From contig CM071567.1 in the NCBI GenBank assembly GCA_036426205.1, positions 288,971,187 through 289,035,186 of the forward strand: DNA of 64,000 nucleotides, given 5' to 3'. Positions 44,640 through 55,270 of the stretch are shown here, piece after piece. Source of the stretch: Ascaphus truei. Lineage: Eukaryota; Chordata; Amphibia; Anura; Ascaphidae. The position numbers and the translations under genes are program-made. Position 1 is the first letter of the stretch. Each line of letters opens with the position of its first letter. The notes under the pieces were generated by a model. It had not been told where the DNA came from and made no database searches. It worked only from the letters and a program-made list of their open reading frames with translations.

Positions 44640-45997
44640 TGTAGCCCCCTTTCCCTATAACAATTTGAACTATGCATGCTGACTTTACCTGTGGCTCACA
44701 GAAGGCATACACTGGTGACACATCTTATTCTCACGTGCGCGCCCGGCTTCTCCAGCTTCCCCGGCTTCCCCGACACCCTGGAGTTTGAAGTGAGGTAAGC
44801 GGGGGTGCGGGGAAGCAGAGGGGCACAGCAGGCGCCGGGTTTGGGGTCGGGAAGGGGGACAAAAATGCGCGCGGAGTGGAGGGGGTGCACGGGGAATATG
44901 CGGCGGCGCGTGGTCTAGACCCGGCGCCAGCCGGAGTAGATCCCAGCCTGCCTCCGGCAAAAGTTAGAATAAAAGCTGCCGCAGCAGTAAGCCTTCGCCG
45001 CTGGGAGCCTGGGGTGAGCTCTCGCCTTTTTGTTACATTGCTTCCACCTGTGAGGGATCCCAGCACAGCAGTATAATTCCTCACAGGAACCAATACAGTG
45101 AGTAACAGACACACAGGTATAATATAATGGTTTAATAGCACGCCAATAACAATAACACCCACCACACAATTTCCCCACAGTGCAATGATCCAACACAATG
45201 TCACTACCCAAAGTGGGGTTCCCACAAAGTACTGCGGGTGCCCTGGGCACCTGACCACTCTGGTGTCCACAAAGCAAGGCCCATCCAAAGAGTGTGTGGA
45301 GTAGCGCTACCCCTGTATAGAGTCGTTGGTGCACTTTCAATACCTCCCTGCCACTCCTGTACCCAGGTGTCACCGTCAGCAAAGGGTCAGTCAGGTCCCA
45401 TTACATGGGGCCTGCAAATCCCCTTCTCGTCTTATCCAGTACACAGCGTGGGGCGGGCTCCAGCTAGAGTGTCAAACCATTATAGTCTCTGTGTGTGGCC
45501 CGTGGCGTGGTCCCAGACCGCAGGCCACCGATCACCACGTGGCCGTCTGGTCACCAGTGTAATAATAGTGATGTGGGCTATTGGGGAAGCATCACTATCT
45601 TGGGGCATTCCCTTCAACACACAAACTGGAGGGACTGAGGCCTTGCTGGGGCCTATGGGGCAACATTGGCCTAGTCCAAAGGAGCACTGCTCCCTGGACA
45701 ATACCTGATCCATTTGTGTCCCTGCTCCAGCTGGCGAGTTCCTCTCTTCACACCAAACCTACTGCTCTGCGTGAATCCTCAAGCCCTATTGGCTCTCCTG
45801 CCCCACATGTCCGTCTCCCCCTGAGCACTATGGGGCATGTAGTCCTGTGCGGAGCTGTCTGTAATGGCCACCACACTGCTGCCCTAATGCGCATGCATGC
45901 GCAAGCATCCAAGATGGCAGCCCCTGCTTGTCTGGTATGCCACAGAGCTCCACTGGCTCCAATCGCCATGCAGCCTTTCCCCATCCGCTGCGCTACA
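44640..45997 (-). repeat. 5' LTR of Gypsy B (right), with MITE M3
   Basis: TGTAGCCCCC...GCGCTACA. The primer-binding site lies just left of it, read on the minus strand as TTTGGAGGCGCTGCAGAGAT. About 1.08 kb without the MITE. Confidence 0.7.
44710..44987. mobile_element. GC-rich MITE M3 with FB-type ends
   Basis: CACTGGTGACACATCTTATT and (reversed) CTGCTGCGGCAGCTTTTATT, TA at 44,708-44,709 and 44,988-44,989. The left LTR of Gypsy B shows the empty site (AGAAGGCCTAAGGCTCCG against AGAAGGCA-TA-AGCCTTCG). 278 bp. Confidence 0.85.
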
Positions 45998-46990
45998 TAT
46001 ATATTCATTTTTTGTAATCATAATTTGTTCTTTATCTTTTTATTTGGCCTTTTTCTCCTTTATGAGGCTTCTCACTCATGATCCCCTTGTAGAGAGGATC
46101 TCATTTTTCTTAATTATGAAATTCTGAAAGTGATTTTGTTGTTGATGATCCCATATGGGGTAACTCCTATCCATTGGTTCTCTCCTCCGGGGCTTCCCTT
46201 AAAAAGTGCTATGAGCAACATTTATTGTCTGTTTAGGCTTGACTCCAATCTTCCAAGTCTCCTCTTTAGTGGAACTCAATATAGGGGGAGAGTTCTGTTC
46301 ATTTAGATCTCTTAACACTGAAAAAGCATTTACAGAACTAAAATCGACTGATGCTTTCCTATCAGTAATGGAATCCCGAGGTGTTTTGTCTTTTTTACTA
46401 GTTTGAAATCTACAGTATAGGTAGATCTAAATCTATTGTTATAATATTTTTTATTGTTATTATAATTATTACTCAGATACTTATTAAAATGATTAGTTTT
46501 ATGTCCAGTAGGTTTGTTCCAATGTCTAACTTGATCTTTGGTATAATCAGTCTCTTTCAAATGTATTTAATTTCCTGGTTATGATCTCTCTCTCATAATA
46601 TCTCTAGTCGCTTGTTGGTACTGTCATCTAGAGTCCTAAACTCCTCACAATCTATCAGTGTCATTAAAATATCCTGTAATGTCCCAATTTCTTCTTCAAT
46701 CCCCTTTAATTTAACCTCTCAATACGGTATTTCATTTGTAATCTCATCAGTGCGAATGAGTAGCCTTCCAATATATCATTCCAATGCTTTGAGCACTCCT
46801 CATCCACAATAAAAGTAGGTTCTTTCAAGATTCTCAAAGCCCTAGGTATCTTTTTATTATCTAGATATTTTTGTAGGGATATCATATCCCACCAATTCTT
46901 CATTTAATTTTTCAATAGATTTTCCATTTGAAAGAACTATGGTTTCAAATTTGGTGTATCTATAACAGAATCCAAAATATCATAATTTAA
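45998..46990 (-). pseudogene. Penelope-like element, upstream half
   Basis: On the minus strand MKNWWDMISLQKYLDNKKIP, then RALRILKEPTFIVDEECSKH, WNDILEGYSFALMRLQMKY. Penelope-like ORFs open with this order: a WWDL-type motif, a K-IPRGLRI block, then WN-IL---S--LM. The continuation toward 46,100 is broken by stops; the RT part resumes at 35,516 on the other side of Gypsy B. Confidence 0.6.
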
Positions 46991-48184
46991 AACGTTTTTA
47001 AAGTCCATTCCCCTATTACAGTAAGTCTATTTTGGCATGATTTTATTTTGCAAGAATTACAGGTAGAACATATTTATATAATAAACTGGCGTCAAACTGT
47101 TCAGCTAATAACTGTGGGTGACAATAAATATAAAGAACACAAAACGTGTGTATCAGCGATACAGTGCTCACCTAGTGACTGCTAATAATAATAATAATAT
47201 GTAAATTACCTATTAATGTATATAATTGAAATGTAGATAATACAGAAATAAAATAACATTCATAAATTAATTTGCAAATAGTGATTACTACCACTAATAT
47301 AGTGACAGTGATTATAAATAAAACATACAAAAATATATATATATGTGGTAGTCGTATTTTCACAAAATAAGTCCTAAAGGAATATTAAGAAGAAAAGATG
47401 ATGTTTCTTAATAGCTAGAAGTTTGGATTTGTAGCCAACTCAAGATATTAAAAAAAGGATATGATTTTGTAGTAGCTTCAAATGGAAACAACCAATTCCA
47501 GGAGCGATCTAAAATGAAAAAAAGAAAAAGAATCGCATGATCCATACTATACATTTATTTAATAAAAATAAAAAATATGTTGGATTTCAAGGATTAAAAA
47601 CAATTCATAATATAATCGCCTTAAAGGTTTATAGCAAATGTGTTACCACACTGGGTTTCACTGCAAAATGTAGAGGAATTTAGAGGAATGTAGAGGAATG
47701 TGTTGGAATTGTTCCTATGGGCACGTTGGTTTAGGTCTTTAAAAAATTAGTTGTTTCATATATTGTTTTTATCAAATACCAAAACAAATCATGTTTTGCC
47801 AAAAAAACAAAAATCTAATCCAGAACGGGGAAATGTTTTAGAACTAAAACCACATCCAAAACACAAAAATGTTTGAAAACCAAAACCAAAACATCAGTGC
47901 AAGTGCCGAACCTTAATCATGATAAACTTTTCTAACCTTAGTACATTTCAGCATAAAGACACAATCAAACCTTCTCATTTCTCTCTCAGAAATTCCCTAG
48001 TGCTTCGAGTTCTCACGAAACTGTTTTAAAACATGATTTACAGTTCAGAAGACAGGGATAAAAAGATGGCAAATATTTATTATCATTTTGGTTATAGTTA
48101 TTATACAAAATAATGCAATCAAGCATATGAAAGAGCACAGTATTTAAATATAAAACAAACAACCAAAATATCACCTACTGTTTT
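46991..48184. other. no gene seen; contains a repeat shared with 31,180-31,290
   Basis: AT-rich. May include the Penelope leader or terminal repeat. Nothing coding recognised. Confidence 0.4.
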
Positions 48185-48420
48185 TATTTTATTATTATTA
48201 TTATTATTTATTTGTAAAGTGCCAATGTAATCCCCATCATGGTACAATGGGTTAGACAGATGTAAATGAAATAATCTGAGTTAGAGTACATGCCAAAGAA
48301 GGACAAACAAGAAAATACAAATACAAAAGGTACTGAGGGCATTGCTCGCGAAAGTTTACAATGTAGAGGGAACATAGATGGACAATGTTGAAATAAAAGG
48401 TAAAGTGTCTGCTCATTGTG
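48185..48420 (-). mobile_element. L2-like LINE or SINE 3' end
   Basis: On the minus strand TTGGCACTTTACAAATAAAT leads into (AATA/AAT)n, the 3' hallmark of L2/CR1-group elements. Non-coding remnant. Confidence 0.6.
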
Positions 48421-48770
48421 TGTCAAAGTAGGGAGTCCTCAAGCTGAAAGCAATGCGGTTCAGCTCAGGAGACCCCTGGTCATCTAAACTATTAACAAAA
48501 TTAATATGTATACACATACATTTTGGTGAGATTTTCACAGGGAGAGACGGCTCTCTCAGAGCAACTCTCTCTGCAGCAGATACAACTCGCCGGGTAAGGC
48601 CTATTCACAGGGTCGTTCATCAGATCACCGGCTAATCGCCTGTTTTGTGAATTTTGCTATGACGGGTAATTGAAGGCTTTCTGAATACCGTGATAGCAAC
48701 GCTCATAAAAACGGTGATTTAAATGGCCCGGCAATTTGTTTTATAAACCTTTAGTGCATAGGCCCCGAAA
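48421..48770. repeat. R1-related fragment (copy d)
   Basis: Ends GTGCATAGGCCCC, the reversed R1 terminal motif; includes GGAGACCCCTGG. Overlaps the end of the coiled-coil remnant. Confidence 0.35.
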
Positions 48771-49375
48771 TGTCTGTGCCTTGTAATCCTTGCTCAGGTC
48801 TTGCAAAGCCTCTGCCAGCTTGCTATTGAATTCTGTCTGATGTCCGGAATCTGTTTCTACTGTCACAGTCTCCTGCCGTTTCGTGGTATCACTTAATGAG
48901 CATTTAAGACCAGCTATTTGAGTTTTCAGCTCTTGAAGCTGTCCTTTTGCATTTCTTTTCCCACTCAATGCAATTGCTAGTTCAGCTTCTTTGTAGTTGA
49001 GTCGCGATTCCAAATCTCCCAGCTGACTCAGAGCAAGGCTTAAATCTGTTTCCATATTTCTGACCTGCAGCTGCCGGTACTCCTCCCAGGCCTTGTCCAG
49101 CTCCAGCTCCAGCTGCAGCCAGGCCTTCTCATAGGCTGTGTGGTCCAGCAATTCGCAGGCATCGGCCAATTCGACCACATAGTGCAGTGTCCGACCGGCC
49201 ACTTGATGGACGGACACCTCCTCTCTCTCTTACTTTTTGGCAAGCTGTACCTTGAGCTCAGCAATCTGTGCCTGCAGGCTGTGAGTTGCTGGGATGTGTG
49301 TTCAGCTGCCAGTTTAGCTCTTCCATTTCTAGGCTTTACTGCAATTTCCCCTCCTCAGTGAGAGACCCGTTTCTT
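48760..49375 (-). pseudogene. coiled-coil ORF, downstream part, unknown protein
   Basis: An open frame rich in heptad-like L/E/K/Q: AWLQLELELDKAWEEYRQLQ, then NMETDLSLALSQLGDLESRL, KGQLQELKTQIAGLKCSL and EFNSKLAEALQDLSKDYKA. It continues upstream toward 49,375 with frameshifts. I do not recognise the gene. The piece at 50,075-50,307 has the same character and strand, with an hAT-like MITE and a hammerhead-like retroposon between them; 56,880-57,146 may be its start. It could be a gag-like ORF of an LTR element or a captured host coiled-coil gene. Confidence 0.4.
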
Positions 49376-49380
49376 TAGTG

Positions 49381-49535
49381 CAGGGGTCTCCAAACCTGTC
49401 CTCAAGAGCCGAACACAGGCCAGCGTTTATGGATATCCCTGTTTCAGCACAGGTGGCTCAATCAGTGGCCCAGTCAAGCACTGAGGCACTGATTGAGCCA
49501 CCTGTGCTAAAACAGGGATAAGAATCAGCATAGGC
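49381..49535. mobile_element. hAT-like MITE, truncated
   Basis: Starts CAGGGGTCTCCAAACCTGTC and contains an inverted pair GGTGGCTCAATCAGTG / CACTGATTGAGCCACC. The right terminal repeat is missing. Confidence 0.5.
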
Positions 49536-49544
49536 ATTCTCCAG

Positions 49545-49590
49545 CTGATGAAGAGACCGTAAGGTTTCGAAACACGTTGGAAAAAGGTTC
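49545..49590 (+). ncRNA. hammerhead-like RNA module (locus vi)
   Basis: CTGATGA, one extra A, a 6-bp hairpin GAGACC-GTAA-GGTTTC (one G-T pair), GAAA, then CACGTT. All invariant hammerhead boxes are present here, the best of the six loci. The extra A before stem II and the lack of an obvious stem I partner argue for lost or weak cleavage. Confidence 0.4.
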
Positions 49591-50064
49591 GATTTGTTGT
49601 ATCTCATTGGACTCTTTACCCCACCACTGCGGGCTTACTCGGCAACTGGAGAAAAAGATCGCGACGTGAGTTGCAGTGTCGCTCCCCAGTGACGTCACAA
49701 ACCCGGAAGTGCCAGATCGGTGGGCTGAGAAGCGTGTATCCAGCCAGCGTAAGAACTTGACCGATATCGCGACACCACTCGTGTACATCATGAGTTTGCT
49801 GGACTTTCTATCTCTGCGAGTGGGACTATCCAGGTTCTATTTGATCTGATGTGGGACCGAGAGACCGAAAGACGGGGAACTGCTTGCACCATCATTGATG
49901 ACATCTGATTTGGCGTTCTGTCTGGTGCATGGGTAACATTAACCCTTGACATGTCTGTTTAATTCTTTTTTGATGTACGCACATTACTTACCCTTATTGG
50001 TTGGTTATTTTTAATATATCTTTTAATACACTATGAGCATTGTGCGCTGTGTTTTTTGTGTATA
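49547..50064 (+). mobile_element. hammerhead-like retroposon (locus vi) with 11-bp target duplication
   Basis: ATTCTCCAGCT lies at 49,536-49,546 and 50,065-50,075. The 518-bp insert starts directly in the hammerhead-like core and has no poly(A). No coding frame. Confidence 0.7.
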
Positions 50065-50074
50065 ATTCTCCAGC

Positions 50075-50307
50075 TTACTTGACAAAATCACACTGTCACT
50101 CTCCAACTGATCCTTTTCTTTTGCCAAGGCACACTCTGCTTTTTCCAGTGCCGATTGCATCCTTGACTTTTCTTCTATCAATAATCTCTTCTCCTCTTCT
50201 AATTCATGGAGTCTTTTATCTCCTTCACATACTTGCACAAATAAGTTCTTGCTTATTTGGTTTAAAGTTTCAAACCTACTATTTAACCATTCAAAGGCCT
50301 CTCTCAC
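50075..50307 (-). pseudogene. coiled-coil ORF, middle part, unknown protein
   Basis: FEWLNSRFETLNQISKNLF, VQVCEGDKRLHELEEEKRLL, EEKSRMQSALEKAECALAKE: strongly heptad-like. Ends at the Gypsy F boundary at 50,338 and at the retroposon at 50,075. Confidence 0.4.
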
Positions 50308-50337
50308 AGAACGTATCTCTGTGTATAAGTAGCAAAT

Positions 50338-50640
50338 TGTAAGAATTCAGGGGACACGTCCCACGTGACATCCCCCCCGCACTTACCGCAGCTCCTGCAG
50401 CTCCTACAGCTCCTGGAGCTGTCTCAGCCCCTTCTCCGGTTCTCGGTCGCGTGGCTGTCCCCGCAGCAACTTCCGGGTGCCTCCAGGGCCACGCACGCCA
50501 GCCCGTCTGCATTACAGGATGCGCGTGGACCCGCGCTCATTCTGCACTACCTCCGGTGCTTTTCCAACGCCCCAGGCTATTGTGCGATGCCACACAATGC
50601 CCACAAGCAGCGCAACTACCCCCTTCGGACCGTACCAGAG
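50338..50640 (+). repeat. 5' LTR of Gypsy F (incomplete)
   Basis: Parallels 54,601-54,895 through CAGCTCCTGCAGCTCC-type repeats to CCCACAAGCAG(C/T)GCAACTACC, then diverges. Confidence 0.7.
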
Positions 50641-51240
50641 CAGCTTATATTATTGCCCTCTTGATCAGTGAGGCATTAGCCTGGGCTTCACCCATCTGGG
50701 AACTAAGGCCCAAACTCACCCAGGACTTCTGTAGTTTCAAAAGGGAGTTTTGCCAAGTCTTCAATACCCCTGGTCGTAGGCACATGGCTGCATCCTCTTT
50801 TCCACATTTCATAGGGCCGGAGGTCTGTAACACGGTATGCATTGGAGTTCCGGACGATTGCTGCGGAAACAGATTGAAATAACAGGGCGCTCTCCGCCGC
50901 CTTCTGGCTGGGCCTATCGGGATCACTGAAGGACGAAGTTAGCCTCCAGGAGAGACCGCCAGCTCTAGAGGACTTAATTGCCTTATGCATAAGTGTAGAC
51001 CAACGGATGCATGCAGGAGAGACGTACTGAGCGCCAGACTCCACGTTTTGTTCTGCTTGTGTCTTCCATCCCCAGGAATTCTCCACCTAGCCTTCCGGCT
51101 CTGGACGCACCAGAACGTATGTAGCTGGGTAGCCAACAACACTCATCTTCGGAGAGACTGCGTCGCAGGAACGAAGGCCTCTGTTTCTACTGTGGCTCCT
51201 ACGGACACATGTTGTCACGTTGTCCCCTGAAATCGGTAAA
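50641..51240 (+). pseudogene. Gypsy F gag remnant with zinc knuckle
   Basis: Mostly frameshifted. CFYCGSYGHMLSRCP at 51,182-51,226 is a CX2CX4HX4C knuckle of the nucleocapsid. Confidence 0.65.
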
Positions 51241-52067
51241 CGCCAGAGCCCAGTGATGTATGAGTGGATCCCATTGGGTACAATTTATTCTCTTCTCTCT
51301 AACAAGGAAAGTTCAGCCAAGAGAATTTTCTTGCCCGTCCTCCTCGAAGGGCCCAACTTCCGGGCCTCTGCCTCAGCCTTCCTCGACTCCGGTTCCAGGG
51401 ATAATTTTGTGGAGCAGGACTTCGCTAACAAAACAACATTCCGCTGGTAGGGAAGGCGGTACCTGTCGGTCTCGAGGCCATAGATGGTCGACCCCTCCAG
51501 TCAGCCTTCATTTCCCTGGAGACCACTCTCTTGTCACTCTCCACGAAGGATGTACACTCTGAGATGATTTCCTTCGACGTCATCCACTCCCCTTCGGTTC
51601 AGGTCATCCTGGGACTGCCATGGTTACAACAACATAATCCTGTTATTGATTGGACTGATAAGTCACCCATCCAATGGTCTTCTTCCCATCCTGGACCTTC
51701 GATGTCCCCAGCAGCGGTACTTGCCTGCCTGGATACCACCACACCTGGGGAGACCTCTCTGCCCAAGGTCTACACAGAATTTCTGGAGGTCTTCAACAAA
51801 GCTCACTCCGAGATGCTTCCCCCATACCATCCTTTCGACTGCCCTATCGATTTGGTGCCTGGAGCTGTCCTTCCCAAAGCCAGGTTTTATCTCTTATCAT
51901 TGCCCGAGACTAAAGCCATGGCGGAGTATATCAAGGAAAACCTCAAGAGAGGTTTCATCCGGAATTCTACCTCTCCGGCTGGAGCCGTTTTGGTTTTTTT
52001 TGTGAAAAAGAAAGATGGGACACTCCGTCCTTGTATTAATTATCGGGACTCAATAAGGTCACAATAA
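51241..52067 (+). pseudogene. Gypsy F protease and start of RT
   Basis: SAFLDSGSRDNFVEQDF (51,376-51,426) carries the Asp-Ser-Gly of a retropepsin. A frameshift near 51,450 leads to VILGLPWLQQHNPVIDW, the protease C-terminal block, then FNKAHSEMLPPYHPFDCPI, ENLKRGFIRNSTSPAGA and [16 protein letters not shown], the RT finger region. It stops at 52,065. Confidence 0.8.
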
Positions 52068-52430
52068 AGAATCGTTATCCCCTACCCTTAATCTCTGAAC
52101 TCTTCGATAGACTGCAAGGTTCTACTATTTTTTCTAAGCTGGATCTGTGGGGAGCGTACAATTTAATTTGCATCGTGAGGGAGATGAGTGGAAGACCGCG
52201 TTCAATACGTGTAGAGGCCACTACGAATATCTGGTAATGCCATTTGGATTATGTAATGCACACACTGTCTTCCAAGACTTTATGAATGAGATCTTTCGCA
52301 ATGTCTTAAATAGCTTTGTGGCCATGTACCTGGATGATATTCACATTTTTTTAAGACTCTGGATGAACAAATTTAGCATACGAAGTTTGTTCTTTCACGC
52401 TTACTACAAAATCGACTCTAGCTAAGTTGG
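52068..52430 (+). pseudogene. Gypsy F RT palm
   Basis: Frames in turn give the FSKLDL block (about 52,130), then [20 protein letters not shown] and [12 protein letters not shown] with the YLDD active site at 52,327-52,338. At least two frameshifts separate it from the preceding part. Confidence 0.8.
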
Positions 52431-53270
52431 AGAAATATCTCTTCCACCAGTCATCGACCACGTTTCTGGACTATATCATTTCCGATAAAGGCTTCACCAT
52501 GGATCCAGAGAAACTCAAGTCTGTCCTAGAATGGCCACAACCCAACTCCTTAAAGGCGATTTCTCGGTTTTACTCTTTATTTCCGGAAGTTTATTCGCAA
52601 TTTCTCTGCCACAGTGGCGCTTATTACCGCCCTCACAAAAAAAGGAGCCGATCCTTCTTTCTGGCCTCCTGAAGCCAGCCTGGCGTTCGAGTCCCTGAAG
52701 AAAGCATTTGTCTCTGCCCCAATTTTACGGCATCCGGATCCCACCCTCCCTTTTACATTAGAGGTTGATGCCTCTGATATTGGAGCAGGCAATATTCTCT
52801 CTCAAAGAGCCGCTCCCCAAGAGAAACTTCACCCCTGCGATTTCTTTTCCAAGAAATTCTCTCCTGCTAAGAGGAACTACAATGTCGGTAATAGGGAGCT
52901 GTTAGCCATAAAAATGGCGTTACAAGAATGGAGGCACCTTCTAGAGGGGACTAAGGAACCCATTGCGATCCTCACAAACCACAAAAATATATTATATATT
53001 GAAGGCGCTCATCGCCTCAGTTCCCGTCTTGCCCGCTGGGCTTTTGTTCTTCTCCAGATTCAATTATGTAATCTCATACATACCTGGTACCAAGAACGCT
53101 AAGGTGGATGCCATGTCCCGTCAGTTTGCCATAGAGGAGAGGTCTGAGGAGGTGTTTGAAAGCATCTTACCATCCAAGTACATTATTTTGGCGAACTCCT
53201 TCGATGTTATGGAGAAGATTGTGGAGGCCCAGTCACAGATCCCCGAAGGCCTGGAGCTGCCAGATGGATG
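52431..53270 (+). pseudogene. Gypsy F RT thumb and RNase H
   Basis: KGFTMDPEKLKSVLEWP (connection), PFTLEVDASDIGAGNILSQR with the first RNase H Asp, YNVGNRELLAIKMALQEW with the Glu, then TNHKNILYIEGAHRLSSR. The frame shifts near 52,600 and 53,080. Confidence 0.8.
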
Positions 53271-54400
53271 TCTATATGCTGACCCATGGTTTCACTGCCA
53301 AATAGTGGAATGGATCAGTCTTCTAGATCAGCGGGTCACCCCAGCATGAAGAGGACCACGGATTTGATAAGGCGGACATTCTGGTGGCCTAATATGCTAA
53401 AGGACATTCAAGAGTTTACTAGCTCTTGCCCTGTTTGTGCCCAAAACAAGTCAGTCCGTCATAAGCCCTCTGGTCTGCTACATCCCCTCCCGGTCCCAGA
53501 GTGTCCCTGAACACATATTTCTATGATTTTATTGTGGACCTTCCTCCCTCTAACGGAATGACAATGATTCTAGTCTTTGTAGATCGTTTCTCTAAACTAT
53601 CCCACTTTGTTCCTCTCAAGGACCTTCCTAATTCTGCCATGCTCTCAGATATTTTTGTCAAGGAAATTTTTTGTATTCATGGTATTACTCTTTCTATCGT
53701 CTCGTATCGTGGTACACAATTTATCTCAAACTTTTGGCACACTTTTTCTCAAAGGTTGTGCATCTAGCTTCTTTTCTCTTCCGGGTATCACCCCCAGACT
53801 AACGGCCAGACCGAGAGGACCCAATCCCTGAAACAGTATCTAAGATGCTTTTGCTCAGATTCCCAGGATAACTGGGCGGAGTTACTCCCATGGGCAGAGT
53901 TAGCTACTAACTCCCTCAGGAACGAATGCACTCAAGAGTCGCCTTTTTTCATAAATTTCGGTTTTCACCCTAAATGCCTCCCCATTCCTACTCCCACCTC
54001 TGGGGTTCCTGCAGCAGTCTGCAGGATAACTGTTCTCCAAGATTCCTGGAGAAGGATAGAAAGGATATTACAGGAATCAGTCCTGAGACAGAAGAGACAG
54101 GCGGACCGTCTCCGTCAAGAAGAACATAAGTATAAGCCAGGAAAAAAGGTCTGGCTTTCTTCAAGAAATATTAGACTGAAGATGCCTTCCCCGAAGCTAG
54201 CTCTTAGGTTACTTGGCCCCTTCTCTATTCTCAAACAGGTAAACCCTGTGGCATATCGCCTCCTTCTCCCGCCATCCATGAAGATTCCGGCGGTCTTCCA
54301 CATATCCCTCTTAAAACCCTTTATCCAAAGTCCTCACTTCCCTCATCACCCTCACAGACCTTCCCCAGTCACAGTACAAGGACAACAAGATTTTGAAATT
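53271..54400 (+). pseudogene. Gypsy F integrase
   Basis: Zinc-binding part GHPSMKRTTDLIRRTFWWPN ... CPVCAQNK; core start FIVDLPPSNGMTMILVFVDR with the first catalytic Asp. SIVSYRGTQFISNFW has Tyr where the second catalytic Asp (S-D-R-G) belongs. GYHPQTNGQTERT carries the Glu after a frameshift. C-terminal GPFSILKQVNPVAYRLLLP and PAVFHISLLKPF are typical. Inactive. Confidence 0.8.
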
Positions 54401-54403
54401 TAG

Positions 54404-54600
54404 TCCATCATTGACTCTCGAGTCTCCAGAGGCAGAGTCTAATTCCTAGTCCACTGGAAAGGATATGGACCGGAAGAACGATCCTGGGTTTCACGGCAAC
54501 AGTTTCACGCCCCCGCCTTGCTCAAACGATTCTACCAAAGATTCCCCCACAAGCCTTGGGAAGATTGTCCGAAGATTGTACAATCCTCGAGGGGGTGTAC
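54404..54600 (+). pseudogene. Gypsy F chromodomain and C-terminus
   Basis: SIIDSRVSRGRV, a stop, FLVHWKGYGPEERSWV, QQFHAPALLKRFYQRFP. The HWKGY-P-E-SWV core is a chromodomain, which in such elements guides integration to particular chromatin. Confidence 0.75.
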
Positions 54601-55270
54601 TGTAAGGATTCGGGGGACACGTCCTCTGCGACGTGCCCCCCCCCCCCACGCTTACCGCAGTTCCTGCAGCTCCTGCAGCTCCCGCAGCTCCCGCAGCTGT
54701 CTCAACTCCTGCTCTGGTTCTCGGCCACGCGGCTGTCTCCGCCGCAACTTCCTGGTGCCTCCAGGACCGCGCGCACTAGCCCGTTGGATTACAGGGCACG
54801 TGCTGACCCGTGCTCCTTCTGCACTTCTCTGGTGCTTGGCCCTACCTTCGGCTATCACGGGACGCCATGCAACGCCCACAAGCAGTGCAACTACCCTTGA
54901 CATTCCCCCTGGTCCTGTCTTCCTATCCTTGCTGCCATGGGGACGCGCCTCCTCTCTTCCCCCTCTCCCATTGGCCTTTGCATGGTACTTAGTTCCTGTC
55001 CCCACGTTCAGTCAGTGCTCAGCACTCTACCTCGGTAGCCTTGTGCTGTCTGGTCTTGTGCTTGGCTCTTCTCTTGTATTCCAGTTACCTTGTTCCTGAC
55101 CCAGTCTTACCTTGTTCCTGACCCAGTCTGTCTGCGTACCTCCTCTGGATCTCGACTTTGGCTCACGGACTCGACTACACTTCTTCTCTACTCCTTGGAC
55201 TTGGCAAACGGACACTCACTACACGGCTCTCTCTAATCCCAGACCATTGGCTTACGGACTCGACTCAACT
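54601..55270 (+). repeat. 3' LTR of Gypsy F (end missing)
   Basis: TGTAAGG start; no ...CA end, cut off at the junction with CR1 sequence near 55,270. Confidence 0.7.

Larger units (their letters stand above)
35517..45997 (-). mobile_element. Ty3/Gypsy element B, nested and internally deleted
   Basis: LTRs at 35,517-36,158 and 44,640-45,997 begin TGTAGCCCCCTTTCCCTAT on the plus strand. The polypurine-tract complement TCCTCCCCCTGGTGG follows the left LTR, and the primer-binding complement precedes the right LTR. On the minus strand the order is gag with CCHC knuckle, protease, RT, then the C-terminal edge of integrase; RNase H and most of integrase are gone. Inserts: a Rex1-like LINE (itself holding a solo LTR), a chimeric foldback, an hAT-like fragment and MITE M3. 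It sits inside a Penelope-like element. Confidence 0.75.
50338..55270 (+). mobile_element. Ty3/Gypsy chromovirus-type element F
   Basis: The 5' LTR begins TGTAAGAATTCAGGGGACAC (50,338) and the 3' LTR TGTAAGGATTCGGGGGACAC (54,601), after the purine-rich CTCGAGGGGGTGTAC. Order: gag zinc knuckle, protease, RT, RNase H, integrase, chromodomain, as in chromodomain-bearing Gypsy elements. Both LTRs are incomplete at their inner or outer ends; the primer-binding site and gag N-terminus are deleted. The 3' LTR runs into a CR1 fragment. Many frameshifts. Confidence 0.8.

Noticed and set aside
44731..45382. Frames of 155-185 codons
   Set aside because: LTR and MITE sequence of Gypsy B; no conserved domain.
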